Source: Martinezella lusitana (GTDB lineage: Bacteria; Pseudomonadota; Alphaproteobacteria; Rhizobiales; Rhizobiaceae). Taken from it: DNA of 64,000 bases. Location: the NCBI RefSeq assembly GCF_014207095.1, contig NZ_JACHBG010000004.1, positions 248,001 to 312,000 on the forward strand, written 5' to 3'. Position 1 is the stretch's first letter. Every line of letters starts with the position of its first letter. Under the pieces are notes generated by a model that saw only the letters and a list, made by a program, of their open reading frames with translations, did not search any database and was not told the DNA's origin. A program made the translations under genes and the position numbers. Positions 26,731 to 35,112 of this stretch are shown here, piece by piece.

Positions 26731-27711
26731 ATGACCGCCGACGAACATTTGCTGATTCTCGTGCTTGCACTGCTGCTGGACCGGATCGTCGGAGATCCCG
26801 ATTGGCTGTGGCAACGGCTGCCGCATCCTGTCGTGCTATTCGGCAAGGCGATTTCCTACTTCGATCAGCGCTTCAATGGAAAACATCTCTCGGGCGTGCT
26901 TCGCCGCCGCAACGGCTTCATGTCGATCGTCGCGCTGCTTATGGGTGCTGTGATCATCGGCTGGGCTGTGCATGGGTTCCTCGCCATCTTCGGCTGGCTC
27001 GGTATATTGATCGAGGCAGCGCTCGTTGCCGTGTTTCTCGCGCAGAAAAGCCTGGGCGATCACGTCGGCGAAGTGTCGCAGGCCTTGCGAAGCAACGGAC
27101 TGGAAGGCGGCCGTCTTGCCGTTTCGCGCATTGTCGGTCGTGATCCGGAGACGCTGGACGAGCCCGGCGTCTGCCGCGCGGCGATCGAGAGCCTCGCTGA
27201 GAATTTTTCCGACGGCGTCGTCGCGCCTGCGCTCTGGTACGGGATTTTCGGCCTACCGGGCCTGTTCCTCTACAAGATGCTCAACACTGCTGATTCGATG
27301 ATCGGCCACAAATCGGAAACTTACATTGATTTCGGTCGGGCTGCTGCGCAGCTGGACGATATCGCGAATTGGCCAGCGGCGCGCCTGTCTATCCTGCTGA
27401 TCGCTATCGGCGCACTTGCAAAGCGCGGGATCTCCGCACTCGGCAATGCGATCCGCGTTGCCGTCAGGGATGGCGGCCTGCATCGGTCGCCGAATTCCGG
27501 CAGGCCGGAAGCGGCCATGGCCGGTGCGCTGGACATCCAGCTCGCGGGGCCGCGAATTTATGGTGGTGAGCTGGTGCGCGAGCCGATGATTAATGGCGCC
27601 GGCCGGGATACGGCCACTGTCAGCGATATTGAAGCCGGGATCACCATTTTCTATTCGGCGTGCTCGGTGCTGACATTCTTCGCCTTCGTGGGCTTTCTGA
27701 TTTTATTGTAA
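26731..27711 (+). CDS. cobD: Adenosylcobinamide-phosphate synthase (CbiB/CobD membrane protein)
   Basis: 326-residue inner-membrane enzyme that joins cobyric acid and the aminopropanol moiety. LLLDRIVGDPDWLWQRLPHPVVLFGKAI at the start and ESLAENFSDGVVAPALWYGIFGLPGLFLYKMLNTADSMIGHK in the middle are family signatures, and SPNSGRPEAAMAGAL is the third conserved block. About four to five membrane segments are visible. GAGGA lies 11 bases before the start. It follows the palindromic repeat after cobC; the four preceding cob genes are in the same direction. Confidence 0.93.
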   Translation: MTADEHLLILVLALLLDRIVGDPDWLWQRLPHPVVLFGKAISYFDQRFNGKHLSGVLRRRNGFMSIVALLMGAVIIGWAVHGFLAIFGWLGILIEAALVAVFLAQKSLGDHVGEVSQALRSNGLEGGRLAVSRIVGRDPETLDEPGVCRAAIESLAENFSDGVVAPALWYGIFGLPGLFLYKMLNTADSMIGHKSETYIDFGRAAAQLDDIANWPAARLSILLIAIGALAKRGISALGNAIRVAVRDGGLHRSPNSGRPEAAMAGALDIQLAGPRIYGGELVREPMINGAGRDTATVSDIEAGITIFYSACSVLTFFAFVGFLILL

Positions 27712-27832
27712 CCTGTCGTTTCAATTAATAGACTGATCACTATACGTATTAATTTGGTATAATCGGCCTGCTGTTAAGCTTTCCCATCGTCTGAATTGCT
27801 TCACGAAGAAGCAAGCAGCCGGAGGGGATAAG

Positions 27833-28261
27833 ATGAAATATGTAGCAGTAGCCACTATAGCATGTCTTTGTACGCAGCTGCACGTCGGTGCGGCAAATGC
27901 AGGAACCGTTCTTGCGACGGTCGATCTTCGTTCGCAGACGATGACCGTGTCCGAGGATGGTGTTTTCAAGTATCGCTGGAAGGTATCGACAGCCCGCAAG
28001 GGATATGTCACGCCGATTGGCTCCTATACCGCCAAATGGCTTTCCAAGGATCATCGTTCGAAGAAATACGACGATGCGCCGATGCCCTATGCGGTGTTTT
28101 TCAATGGCGGTTACGCCGTTCACGGCACCTACGAAGTCAGGCATCTCGGCAGGCCGGCATCGCATGGCTGCGTGCGGCTGGAGACGCGCAATGCCGCCAC
28201 CTTCTTCGCACTGGCGTCTGACGTAGGGCTTCACAATACGCGTATCGTCATCAGCCAGTGA
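27833..28261 (+). CDS. Exported L,D-transpeptidase (YkuD domain)
   Basis: 142 residues beginning with a Sec signal peptide ([23 protein letters not shown], cleavage after ANA). The rest is a minimal YkuD catalytic domain: [32 protein letters not shown], then [25 protein letters not shown], where SHGCVRL holds the active-site Cys and His. It should make 3-3 cross-links in peptidoglycan or attach proteins to it. GGAGGGG precedes the start, and a terminator-like hairpin follows. It is a single-gene unit between the cob and acpXL regions. Confidence 0.9.
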   Translation: MKYVAVATIACLCTQLHVGAANAGTVLATVDLRSQTMTVSEDGVFKYRWKVSTARKGYVTPIGSYTAKWLSKDHRSKKYDDAPMPYAVFFNGGYAVHGTYEVRHLGRPASHGCVRLETRNAATFFALASDVGLHNTRIVISQ

Positions 28262-28347
28262 GCGGACGGATTGTGTGAAGATCTTGCGAATGCGGCCGGC
28301 CGCAATGCTGCCGCATCTTGCACGCATGTCGCGCAGCAGTCCTTCTA

Positions 28348-28371
28348 GGTTGCGGCGCAACCGTAATTTTT
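28348..28371 (+). terminator. Terminator after the L,D-transpeptidase gene
   Basis: GGTTGC (28348-28353) pairs with GCAACC (28357-28362) over a GGC loop, followed by GTAATTTTT. The stem is 6 bp with a short U-tract. Confidence 0.5.
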
Positions 28372-28424
28372 GCTGTTTGCGCAACAGTGTCCTGCCAAAT
28401 TGCCGGGGTTTCTGGTGGAAACCA

Positions 28425-28453
28425 TTGGCTTTTGGAATGGATTTCCCTATGAG
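28425..28453 (+). promoter_or_regulatory. Predicted promoter of acpXL
   Basis: TTGGCT (28425-28430) and TATGAG (28448-28453) with a 17-base spacer lie 35 bases upstream of the acpXL GTG. The match to consensus is moderate. Confidence 0.4.
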
Positions 28454-28487
28454 GGGGATTGAATTATTATTTCAAGAGGTATGGGCA

Positions 28488-28766
28488 GTGACTGCTACAT
28501 TTGACAAAGTTGCCGACATTATCGCTGAAACCAGCGAAATCGACCGTGACACCATCACTCCGGATAGCCACACGATCGACGACCTTGGCATCGACAGCCT
28601 GGACTTCCTGGATATCGTCTTCGCTATCGACAAGGAATTCGGCATCAAGATCCCGCTGGAACAGTGGACGCAGGAAGTCAACGAAGGCAAGGTTTCGACC
28701 GAAGAATACTTCGTGCTGAAGAACCTCTGCGCCAAGATCGACGAGTTGCGCGCCGCCAAGGGTTGA
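28488..28766 (+). CDS. acpXL: Specialised acyl carrier protein AcpXL
   Basis: 92-residue acyl carrier protein that carries the 27-hydroxyoctacosanoate-type very long chain fatty acid for lipid A. It starts with a GTG at 28488 (AAGAGG upstream) and reads [19 protein letters not shown]. Ser37 in [10 protein letters not shown] takes the phosphopantetheine arm. Length and sequence match rhizobial AcpXL rather than the housekeeping AcpP. It is the first gene of the acpXL-lpxXL cluster, and a strong hairpin follows it, which could make it more abundant than the downstream enzymes. Confidence 0.95.
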   Translation: MTATFDKVADIIAETSEIDRDTITPDSHTIDDLGIDSLDFLDIVFAIDKEFGIKIPLEQWTQEVNEGKVSTEEYFVLKNLCAKIDELRAAKG

Positions 28767-28788
28767 GCAACATCCTTGCACTTTTTGA

Positions 28789-28821
28789 CGCCCAGCCGCC
28801 TCTGAAACTGGCGGCCGGGCG
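28789..28821 (+). terminator. Hairpin between acpXL and fabZXL
   Basis: Stem CGCCC-GCCGCC (28789-28793, 28795-28800) with GGCGGC-GGGCG (28810-28815, 28817-28821), one A-C mismatch, followed by GTTTCATTC. It is probably a partial terminator or an mRNA 3' stabiliser for acpXL. Confidence 0.5.
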
Positions 28822-28888
28822 GTTTCATTCTTAAATAGCGTATTCCGCCCGCGGCATCGTGCGTTGCGGGTCTTAAGCGGAGGCGTTG

Positions 28889-29362
28889 ATGCTGCTGGAA
28901 TATTTCCAGATGATCGACAAGGTCGAGTCCGTCGATCTGTCTAAAGGCCGGTTGAAGGCGCGTTCCGTCGTTCCGGCAAAGAGCCCGGTCTTCGAAGGTC
29001 ATTTCCCCGGTATGCCGCTTGTTCCTGGCGTTCTATTGATCGAAACCATGGCGCAGGCCTCCGGCATGCTTGTGCTGGCCGCGACGAAGTTTGCCTATAT
29101 GCCGTTCCTGATGTCGGTCGATGGCGCCAAGATGCGGACATTCGTCGAGCCGGAAGCGGAGCTGGATATCGAAGCCGATCTGGAGCATGACGGGTCTGGG
29201 TTCGCGGTGACCAAAGCGCGGATCACGATTGCCGGAAAGAAGATCTGCGATGCGCAGTTGAAGCTGCGCACCATGCCGTTTAATGAGGTGCCGCTCGCCG
29301 ATATCGTGCGCAAGCGGGCAGGCGAGGTCGGGCTTCTCGACGCCATCGCCGCCAACGGTTGA
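28889..29362 (+). CDS. fabZXL: 3-hydroxyacyl-ACP dehydratase of the very long chain fatty acid cluster
   Basis: 157-residue hot-dog fold dehydratase. SPVFEGHFPGMPLVPGVLLIETMAQASGML contains the catalytic His of the FabZ motif HFPGxPxxPGVLxxE and the Glu of the second helix. The start at 28889 has GGAGG five bases upstream. The protein lies after acpXL and before the two ketoacyl synthases, so it should work on AcpXL-bound intermediates during elongation to C28. It is not the housekeeping fabZ, which normally lies with lpxD and lpxA. Confidence 0.9.
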   Translation: MLLEYFQMIDKVESVDLSKGRLKARSVVPAKSPVFEGHFPGMPLVPGVLLIETMAQASGMLVLAATKFAYMPFLMSVDGAKMRTFVEPEAELDIEADLEHDGSGFAVTKARITIAGKKICDAQLKLRTMPFNEVPLADIVRKRAGEVGLLDAIAANG

Positions 29363-29404
29363 CACCGGCAGCTTGCGGATACCGCATTCGAAGAGGATTG
29401 ATGA

Positions 29405-30610
29405 ATGAGCAAGGCTCAGAATGATGTGGTGATCACGGGTATCGGCATCGTTACCTGTCAGGGCGTCGGCAAGGATGCGCATGTGGCCCTGCTGACCGCG
29501 GACAAGGCGCCGCCGACCATCGTAGAAACCGAAAAGTTCAAGCCCTACCCGGTGCATCCGCTGCCGGAAATCGACTGGTCGCAGCAGATCCCGAAGCGCG
29601 GCGATCAGCGCCAGATGGAAAACTGGCAGCGCATCGGCGTCTTCACCGCCGGCCTGGCGCTCGACGATGCCGGTTTCAAGGATGATCTGGAAGCATGCGG
29701 CACGATGGACATGATCGTTGCTGCCGGCGGTGGCGAGCGTGATATCAATGTCGATACGCTGATCGTCAATGAAGGCCTGAAGCGCAACGACCGCGAGCTG
29801 CTGTTGAACGAGAAGTTGACGACGGAACTGCGGCCGACCCTTTTCCTGGCCCAGCTTTCGAACCTGCTCGCCGGCAATATCTCGATCGTTCACAAGGTTA
29901 CGGGCTCGTCGCGCACTTTCATGGGCGAGGAAGCATCCGGCGTTTCCGCCGTCGAGACGGCGTTTCACCGCATCAAGTCCGGCGAGTCGAGCCATGCGCT
30001 GGTGGGCGCGGCCTTCTCGGCGGAGCGTCTGGATATGATCCTGCTGATCGAATCGATCAATGCACATGCGATCGGCGACTGGCATCCCCTCTGGTCGCGC
30101 AAGCCGGAAGACGGCGGCGGCATGATCATGGGTTCGGTAAGCGCTTTCCTCGTGCTCGAATCGCGAGTTCACGCCGAGAGCCGCGGCGCCCGTATCTATG
30201 CAACCATCGATTCGGTCGAGGGTGACCGCGGCCGCCGCGATGAGGGCAAGTTCGAAGCGCGGCTGGAGCGCATGCTGGCGCCTGCCAAGAAGGCGGACGG
30301 CGAGGCGAACATCGTCTTTTCCGGCACGACGGCGATTCACGATCTTGCCAAGCGCGAGAAGGCGGTGCTGGAAGCGCAGATTCCAAACTCGCCCATTCGC
30401 GCCTATTCCGGCATTTCCGGCCACGGGCTGGAAGTCCAGTTCCCGCTCGGGATCGCTTTTGCTGCACTGGCCGTGGCCAATCAGGCCAAGGTGCCGCCAT
30501 TCGATGGCGCGCATGAAAAACCGATGGCGGCCGGTACACGTAATGCTGTTGTAACGACTGTTGGCCATGTACGCGGCGAAGGCATCGCCGTACTATCAGC
30601 TGAAGCGTGA
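29405..30610 (+). CDS. fabF2XL: Beta-ketoacyl-ACP synthase-like protein lacking the catalytic cysteine
   Basis: 401-residue thiolase-fold protein. Where active ketosynthases have TACASG, this protein reads HKVTGSSRTFMGEEASG, with no Cys. The HGTxT histidine is replaced (SGTTAIHDLA), and the second site reads YSGISGHGLE. This matches the chain-length-factor (KS-beta) style of partner rather than an active condensing enzyme. The next gene, with a complete active site, overlaps its end region by a few bases upstream of its start, so the two probably form a heterodimer that sets the length of the very long chain acid. Confidence 0.88.
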   Translation: MSKAQNDVVITGIGIVTCQGVGKDAHVALLTADKAPPTIVETEKFKPYPVHPLPEIDWSQQIPKRGDQRQMENWQRIGVFTAGLALDDAGFKDDLEACGTMDMIVAAGGGERDINVDTLIVNEGLKRNDRELLLNEKLTTELRPTLFLAQLSNLLAGNISIVHKVTGSSRTFMGEEASGVSAVETAFHRIKSGESSHALVGAAFSAERLDMILLIESINAHAIGDWHPLWSRKPEDGGGMIMGSVSAFLVLESRVHAESRGARIYATIDSVEGDRGRRDEGKFEARLERMLAPAKKADGEANIVFSGTTAIHDLAKREKAVLEAQIPNSPIRAYSGISGHGLEVQFPLGIAFAALAVANQAKVPPFDGAHEKPMAAGTRNAVVTTVGHVRGEGIAVLSAEA

Positions 30611-30621
30611 GGACCAACATC

Positions 30622-31908
30622 ATGACCGCATCCGCCTATAAGGACCATCTCGGACGCCCGATCGTCGCCGTCACCGGCATGGGTATCATCACCTCGCTCG
30701 GCCAGGGTCTTGAGGACAATTGGAACGCGCTTTCCTCGGGCGTTTCAGGCATTCACAACATCACGCGCTTCCCGACCGACGGTCTTTCGACGCGCATCGC
30801 CGGCACCGTGGATTTTATCGATATTCCGGCGCCGAATGCAGTGGAGCGTTCCTATGCGTTCGCCCGCGAAACGACGATCGAAGCTCTGGCCCAAGCCGGA
30901 ATTTCAGGCGACTTCGACGCACCGCTCTTCCTTGCTGCGCCGCCGATCGAGCCGGAATGGAGCGCCCGCTTTGCGCTTGCCGACCGTTCGCCGCCAGCGG
31001 AGCACGAAGGTGATGCCTATGAGCGCTTCCTTGCTGCCATGCGTCAGCGGCCGGATCCGGCCTTCCATGAGGCCGCGCTCTTCGGCGCGATTTCCGAGCG
31101 TCTCGCCGACCGCTTCGGCACGCGCGGTTTGCCGATAACATTGTCGACCGCCTGTGCATCGGGTGTCACTGCCATCCAGCTAGGCATTGAATCGATCCGT
31201 CAGGGACGGACGACGCGGGCGCTGGTGGTTGCGACCGACGGTTCGTTGAGCGCCGAGGCGTTGATCCGCTTCTCGCTTCTGTCGGCTCTCTCGACGCAAA
31301 ACGATCCGCCGACCAAGGCTTCCAAGCCGTTCAGCAAGGACCGGGACGGCTTCGTCATTGCCGAAGGCGCGGCAACGCTGGTGTTGGAATCGCTGGAAGC
31401 CGCAATTGCACGTGGCGCCAAGATCCTGGGCATCATGAAGGGAGCAGGCGACAAGGCCGATTCCTTCCATCGCACTCGCTCTTCGCCCGATGGTGGCCCG
31501 GCGATCGCCACTATCCGTGCAGCGCTGGCCGATGCCGGAATGGATGAAGGCGACATCGGCTACATCAATGCGCACGGCACGTCGACACCGGAAAACGACA
31601 AGATGGAGTATGGCGCCATGTCCGCCGTTTTCGGCGCGGAGCTGCCGAGCATTCCAGTGTCGTCGAACAAGTCGATGATCGGTCATACGCTCACGGCCGC
31701 CGGCGCAGTCGAGGCAGTCTTCTCGCTGCAGACCATGCTGACGGGCACGCTGCCGCCGACCATCAACTATAACAACCCGGATACGTCCATTATTCTTGAC
31801 GTGGTGCCGAACAAGAAGCGTGAAAAGCAGGTGAATGCCGTTCTTTCGAACTCTTTCGGGTTCGGCGGTCAGAACGCCAGCCTTGTCATGGCGCTTGAAC
31901 CGGCTTAA
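30622..31908 (+). CDS. fabF1XL: Beta-ketoacyl-ACP synthase II for very long chain fatty acid elongation
   Basis: 428-residue condensing enzyme. The catalytic triad is visible: Cys in STACASGVTAIQLG, His in NAHGTSTPENDKMEY, and His in SNKSMIGHTLTAAGAVEA, followed by NSFGFGGQNASLVM. The start at 30622 has GAGGA eight bases upstream; a GTG at 30607 overlaps the preceding stop but is less likely. An insert around residues 90-140 (EPEWSARFALADRSPPAEHEG) is unusual for FabF and probably interacts with FabF2XL or AcpXL. Confidence 0.93.
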   Translation: MTASAYKDHLGRPIVAVTGMGIITSLGQGLEDNWNALSSGVSGIHNITRFPTDGLSTRIAGTVDFIDIPAPNAVERSYAFARETTIEALAQAGISGDFDAPLFLAAPPIEPEWSARFALADRSPPAEHEGDAYERFLAAMRQRPDPAFHEAALFGAISERLADRFGTRGLPITLSTACASGVTAIQLGIESIRQGRTTRALVVATDGSLSAEALIRFSLLSALSTQNDPPTKASKPFSKDRDGFVIAEGAATLVLESLEAAIARGAKILGIMKGAGDKADSFHRTRSSPDGGPAIATIRAALADAGMDEGDIGYINAHGTSTPENDKMEYGAMSAVFGAELPSIPVSSNKSMIGHTLTAAGAVEAVFSLQTMLTGTLPPTINYNNPDTSIILDVVPNKKREKQVNAVLSNSFGFGGQNASLVMALEPA

Positions 31909-31962
31909 TCGGACCTTTGAATCATAAATGATAACTGCGCCCGAGGGGCGAAGGACTTTGCC

Positions 31963-32991
31963 ATGCGTGCTTTGCAACTGATCGACGACCGCAAACTTGA
32001 GATCACCGATCTGCCTGAGCCGGAGGCGCCTGGCGCTGGCGAAGTGACTTTGCGCGTCAAGGCCGTCGCCCTCAACCATATCGATGTATGGGGTTGGCGC
32101 GGCATGGCATTCGCCAAGCGCAAGATGCCGCTCGTCATCGGTGCGGAGGCAGCCGGCGTTGTCGAAGCGATCGGACCGGGCGTTGCCAACGTGCTGCCGG
32201 GCCAGCTGGTGTCGATCTACGGTGCGCGCACCTGCGGCCTCTGCCGTCACTGCCGCGAAGGCCGCGACAATCTTTGCGAACATGTCGGCGGCGTGCATGG
32301 CTTCCATCTTGATGGCTTCGCGCAGGAGAAGGTCAATTTGCCGGCTCGTCTGCTGGTTCCGGCACCTCCCGGCGTCGATGCGGTTGGCGCGGCACTGGCC
32401 CCCGTCACCTTCGGGACCGTCGAGCACATGCTTTTCGACAACGCCAAGCTTGAGCCGGGCGAAACGATCCTCGTTCATGCCGGCGGCTCGGGCATCGGCA
32501 CGGCTGCCATCCAGCTTGCCAAGAAGATCGGCTGCACCGTCATCACCACGGTCGGCTCCGACGACAAGATCGAAAAGGCGAAGGCCCTGGGCGCCGATCA
32601 CGTCATCAACTATCGCACCGACCGCTTCGAGGGCGTCGTGCGCAAGCTGACGAAGAAGAAGGGCGTCGACGTTGTTTTCGAGCATGTCGGCAAGGATACC
32701 TGGGCAGGTTCGATGCTCTGCATGAAGCGCGGCGGCCGTCTCGTTACCTGTGGCTCGACTTCCGGCGTTTCCACCGAAATGAACCTGATGATGCTGTTCC
32801 AGCAGCAGTTGAAGCTGCTCGGCTCCTTCGGCTGCCGCATGGAAAACATGGCCAATGCCATGCAGAAGATGGCGCGCGGGCTCGTTCATCCGGTCATCGA
32901 CACCGAAGTGAGCTTCAGCGATATCGACCGGGCGCTGGAGCGGATGGAATCGCGTCAGATCTTCGGCAAGATTATCCTGAAGATGGATTGA
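31963..32991 (+). CDS. adh2XL: Zinc-type alcohol dehydrogenase/quinone reductase family protein of the lipid A cluster
   Basis: 342-residue medium-chain dehydrogenase/reductase. The structural zinc loop is complete (CGLCRHCREGRDNLC), the nucleotide fold is GGSGIGTAAIQLAKKIG, and the catalytic zinc Cys is replaced in LNHIDVWGWRGM, which resembles enoyl reductases more than true alcohol dehydrogenases. It probably reduces the enoyl or oxidises the hydroxyl intermediate during very long chain fatty acid synthesis. It overlaps the acyltransferase gene by 4 bases. Confidence 0.85.
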   Translation: MRALQLIDDRKLEITDLPEPEAPGAGEVTLRVKAVALNHIDVWGWRGMAFAKRKMPLVIGAEAAGVVEAIGPGVANVLPGQLVSIYGARTCGLCRHCREGRDNLCEHVGGVHGFHLDGFAQEKVNLPARLLVPAPPGVDAVGAALAPVTFGTVEHMLFDNAKLEPGETILVHAGGSGIGTAAIQLAKKIGCTVITTVGSDDKIEKAKALGADHVINYRTDRFEGVVRKLTKKKGVDVVFEHVGKDTWAGSMLCMKRGGRLVTCGSTSGVSTEMNLMMLFQQQLKLLGSFGCRMENMANAMQKMARGLVHPVIDTEVSFSDIDRALERMESRQIFGKIILKMD

Positions 32992-33929
32992 GCCGCGTGA
33001 AGCTTTTCATCACCCGGATCGTCCTTGCGCTCAGAAATTTCCGGCAGTGGCTGGTGGCGCAGGTCATCTTCGGATTCCTGAATTTTCTGAAGCTGTTTCC
33101 AGCGGACGGCGGCATCAGGTTTGCCGATTGGCTGACCCGCAAGATCGGTCCACGCCTGCGCCGTCACAAGCTGATGTTGACCAACCTGCGCAACGCCTTT
33201 CCTGAAAAGAGCGAGGCAGAGATCAGCGAGATTGCGCTGGCGAGCTGGGGCAATATGGGCAGGCTTGCGGCGGAATATGTCTTTCTCGACCGGCTGTTCG
33301 ATTTCGATCCCCACAGCGACAAGCCGGGCCGCGTCGAAGTTTCGGGCATTCCGATCTTTCTCGATCTTAGAGACAATCCGCGCCCCTTCATCGTTTTTAC
33401 CGGCCATACCGGCAATTTCGAATTGTTGCCCGTCGCAGGGGCTGCCTTCGGCCTGACCGTGACGGTTCTCTTTCGGCCGCCAAACAATCCCTATGTGGCG
33501 AAGAAGGTGTTCGATTTCCGCGCGAAGCGCATGGGAAAACTTGTGCCGTCGCATGCCGGCTCTTCTTTCAGTCTTGCTAGGGAGCTCGAAGCCGAGCGCG
33601 GCGTCGGCGTGCTGGTGGACCAGAAATTCCGCAAGGGTTTGAATACCTTGTTCTTCGGCCGCGACGTGAAGACAAATCCGCTGCTGCCGAAACTGGTGCG
33701 CCAGTTCAATTGCGAGGTCTATCCGGCTCGCTGCATTCGTCTGCCGGGCAATCGCTACAGGCTTGAGATCGAGCCGAGGCTGGAATTGCCTTACAACGAA
33801 CAAGGCAACCTGGATTTGACTGCAACCGCACAAATGCTGAACGACAAGGTCGAAGGCTGGGTGAGGGAGCATCCTGAACAATGGCTCTGGTACCATGATC
33901 GCTGGAACATCAAGGACGCGGTTTTCTAA
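32988..33929 (+). CDS. lpxXL: Lipid A acyltransferase LpxXL (LpxL/HtrB family)
   Basis: 313-residue inner-membrane acyltransferase that transfers the very long chain acid from AcpXL to lipid A. VFTGHTGNFELLPVAGAAFGL carries the family H(x4)E catalytic motif as HTGNFE, and VLVDQKFRKG with the PEQWLWYHDRW ending is typical of LpxL proteins. The start is a TTG overlapping the adh2XL stop; a GTG at 32997 is an alternative. It is the last gene of the cluster. Confidence 0.93.
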   Translation: MSRVKLFITRIVLALRNFRQWLVAQVIFGFLNFLKLFPADGGIRFADWLTRKIGPRLRRHKLMLTNLRNAFPEKSEAEISEIALASWGNMGRLAAEYVFLDRLFDFDPHSDKPGRVEVSGIPIFLDLRDNPRPFIVFTGHTGNFELLPVAGAAFGLTVTVLFRPPNNPYVAKKVFDFRAKRMGKLVPSHAGSSFSLARELEAERGVGVLVDQKFRKGLNTLFFGRDVKTNPLLPKLVRQFNCEVYPARCIRLPGNRYRLEIEPRLELPYNEQGNLDLTATAQMLNDKVEGWVREHPEQWLWYHDRWNIKDAVF

Positions 33930-34138
33930 TCCTCTGTTATGGCTTCACGCGGCGGCGTTGGCAAAGCAATTTGCTCGGTTCGAGTGCATTCTCGACCCTT
34001 GGTAAGCCTTTGGTTTCAGAAAGCTCTGCTTTGCGGACAAGTTCGATTCACCCGGATTGAAACGGTCCGTAAGTCATGTTAATTCACCTTATAGAAAGTT
34101 TGGTGAGAATGCGGACATCAAACTGAATATCCTTGGGC

Positions 34139-34921
34139 ATGGCAACTCCGGGAAACGAGGCCTCGGTATTTGACAATGGTCAAGGACAGGAGGGTGATTT
34201 GCTGGCACTCTTTCATGCGTTTTCCATGAAATGCAGTCAGATTCAGCGTGCGATAAAACTGGGTGACGACGAGCTCGTAGATTCGCTTGATAGCGAGCTG
34301 GAGCCACTTATTGCAGCTATTTTGGCTTACAAGGCCACCAGTCTGCTTGAAATTTACATGCAGCTGCAATTCCTGAACAATCTCATCCGGGAAGAGTCGG
34401 ATGATCGGTCGCGGGTTGTGCGCAATTCTGCATCGCTGTCTGTGCTGATTGATCGTTATTTTGGCGGCGCAAACGAATCTGCGGCGGATGTCTTGATGGG
34501 ATTTTCGACCGGCAGGGGAGAGCGCGACAATCTCTTCGGCTTCGACGAAGGTAGCGTCTTGAACGATGTCATCCTCGACAGTTTGCCGGACCGCGTTGCC
34601 GTGATCACGCGCGATTATCGCTATCTCTATAGTAATCCTGCCAATTCAGAGTTTCTGAAATCGAAGCAAATGGAACTCGTCGGCCGCCATATCGCTGATT
34701 TCGTCGGCTCGGACTATTTCGAGAACAGCGTCAAAGTGAAGCTCGATGCCTGCTTTGCCGGCGAAAAGGCCGAGTGCCTCTACCCGTCCTATCGTCAGAT
34801 AGAGCCGGGCAAGGTGTTTCATTGCAGCATGACGCCGTTGCGCGCGAGGTCGCAGGTGATCGGTGCATTGCTCGTCGTGCACGAAGTCAGCGTCGTGCCG
34901 GCCAACATGCTGGTAGCCTGA
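34139..34921 (+). CDS. PAS-domain signalling protein
   Basis: 260 residues. The N-terminal half (GDLLALFHAFSMKCSQIQRAIKLGDDELVDSLDSELEPLIAAILAYKA) is helical and lacks a known catalytic domain. A PAS domain follows from about residue 140 (LPDRVAVITRDYRYLYSNPANSEFLKSKQMELVGRHIADFVG ... FHCSMTPLRARSQVIGALLVVHEV). There is no kinase, GGDEF or DNA-binding part, so it may sense a ligand and act through a partner. The start at 34139 is chosen over TTG 34133; the ribosome site is weak. The 209 bases before it are AT-richer and probably hold its promoter. The function is unknown. Confidence 0.65.
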   Translation: MATPGNEASVFDNGQGQEGDLLALFHAFSMKCSQIQRAIKLGDDELVDSLDSELEPLIAAILAYKATSLLEIYMQLQFLNNLIREESDDRSRVVRNSASLSVLIDRYFGGANESAADVLMGFSTGRGERDNLFGFDEGSVLNDVILDSLPDRVAVITRDYRYLYSNPANSEFLKSKQMELVGRHIADFVGSDYFENSVKVKLDACFAGEKAECLYPSYRQIEPGKVFHCSMTPLRARSQVIGALLVVHEVSVVPANMLVA

Positions 34922-34929
34922 ACGCGCGT

Positions 34930-35112
34930 TCAGGCCCCGAACAATATTCTTTCGATTGAATCCACCGCTAGCGGCGGATCCAATTTCTTGTTTGCGCCAC
35001 TGCTTCGATCCAAATCCGCTATGGCGCGTTGCGAAGCCTCGTCCCCCAGCTCATCGCCAGCGCCGCACTCCATGCAATAGCAGCGAAACCTGATTACCTT
35101 CGGCTTTTTCAT
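34930..35112 (-). CDS. Small CxCxxC protein coupled to the zinc GTPase gene
   Basis: 60 residues with a start that overlaps the stop of the upstream COG0523 gene (ATGA at 35109-35112), a strong sign of real translation. The sequence begins [19 protein letters not shown]; the CYCMEC cysteines (residues 12-16) look like a metal site. The rest is acidic and helical, ending [10 protein letters not shown] do not recognise a family. Its position suggests a partner or metal-binding client of the GTPase. It converges on the PAS gene with 8 bases between. Confidence 0.55.
   Translation of the reverse strand: MKKPKVIRFRCYCMECGAGDELGDEASQRAIADLDRSSGANKKLDPPLAVDSIERILFGA

Noticed and set aside
29033..32889. 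Very long minus-strand open frames opposite fabF2XL, fabF1XL and adh2XL (511 and 569 codons)
   Set aside because: They lie opposite genes with intact catalytic motifs, have no domain signature and arise from GC-rich codon bias in the sense genes.
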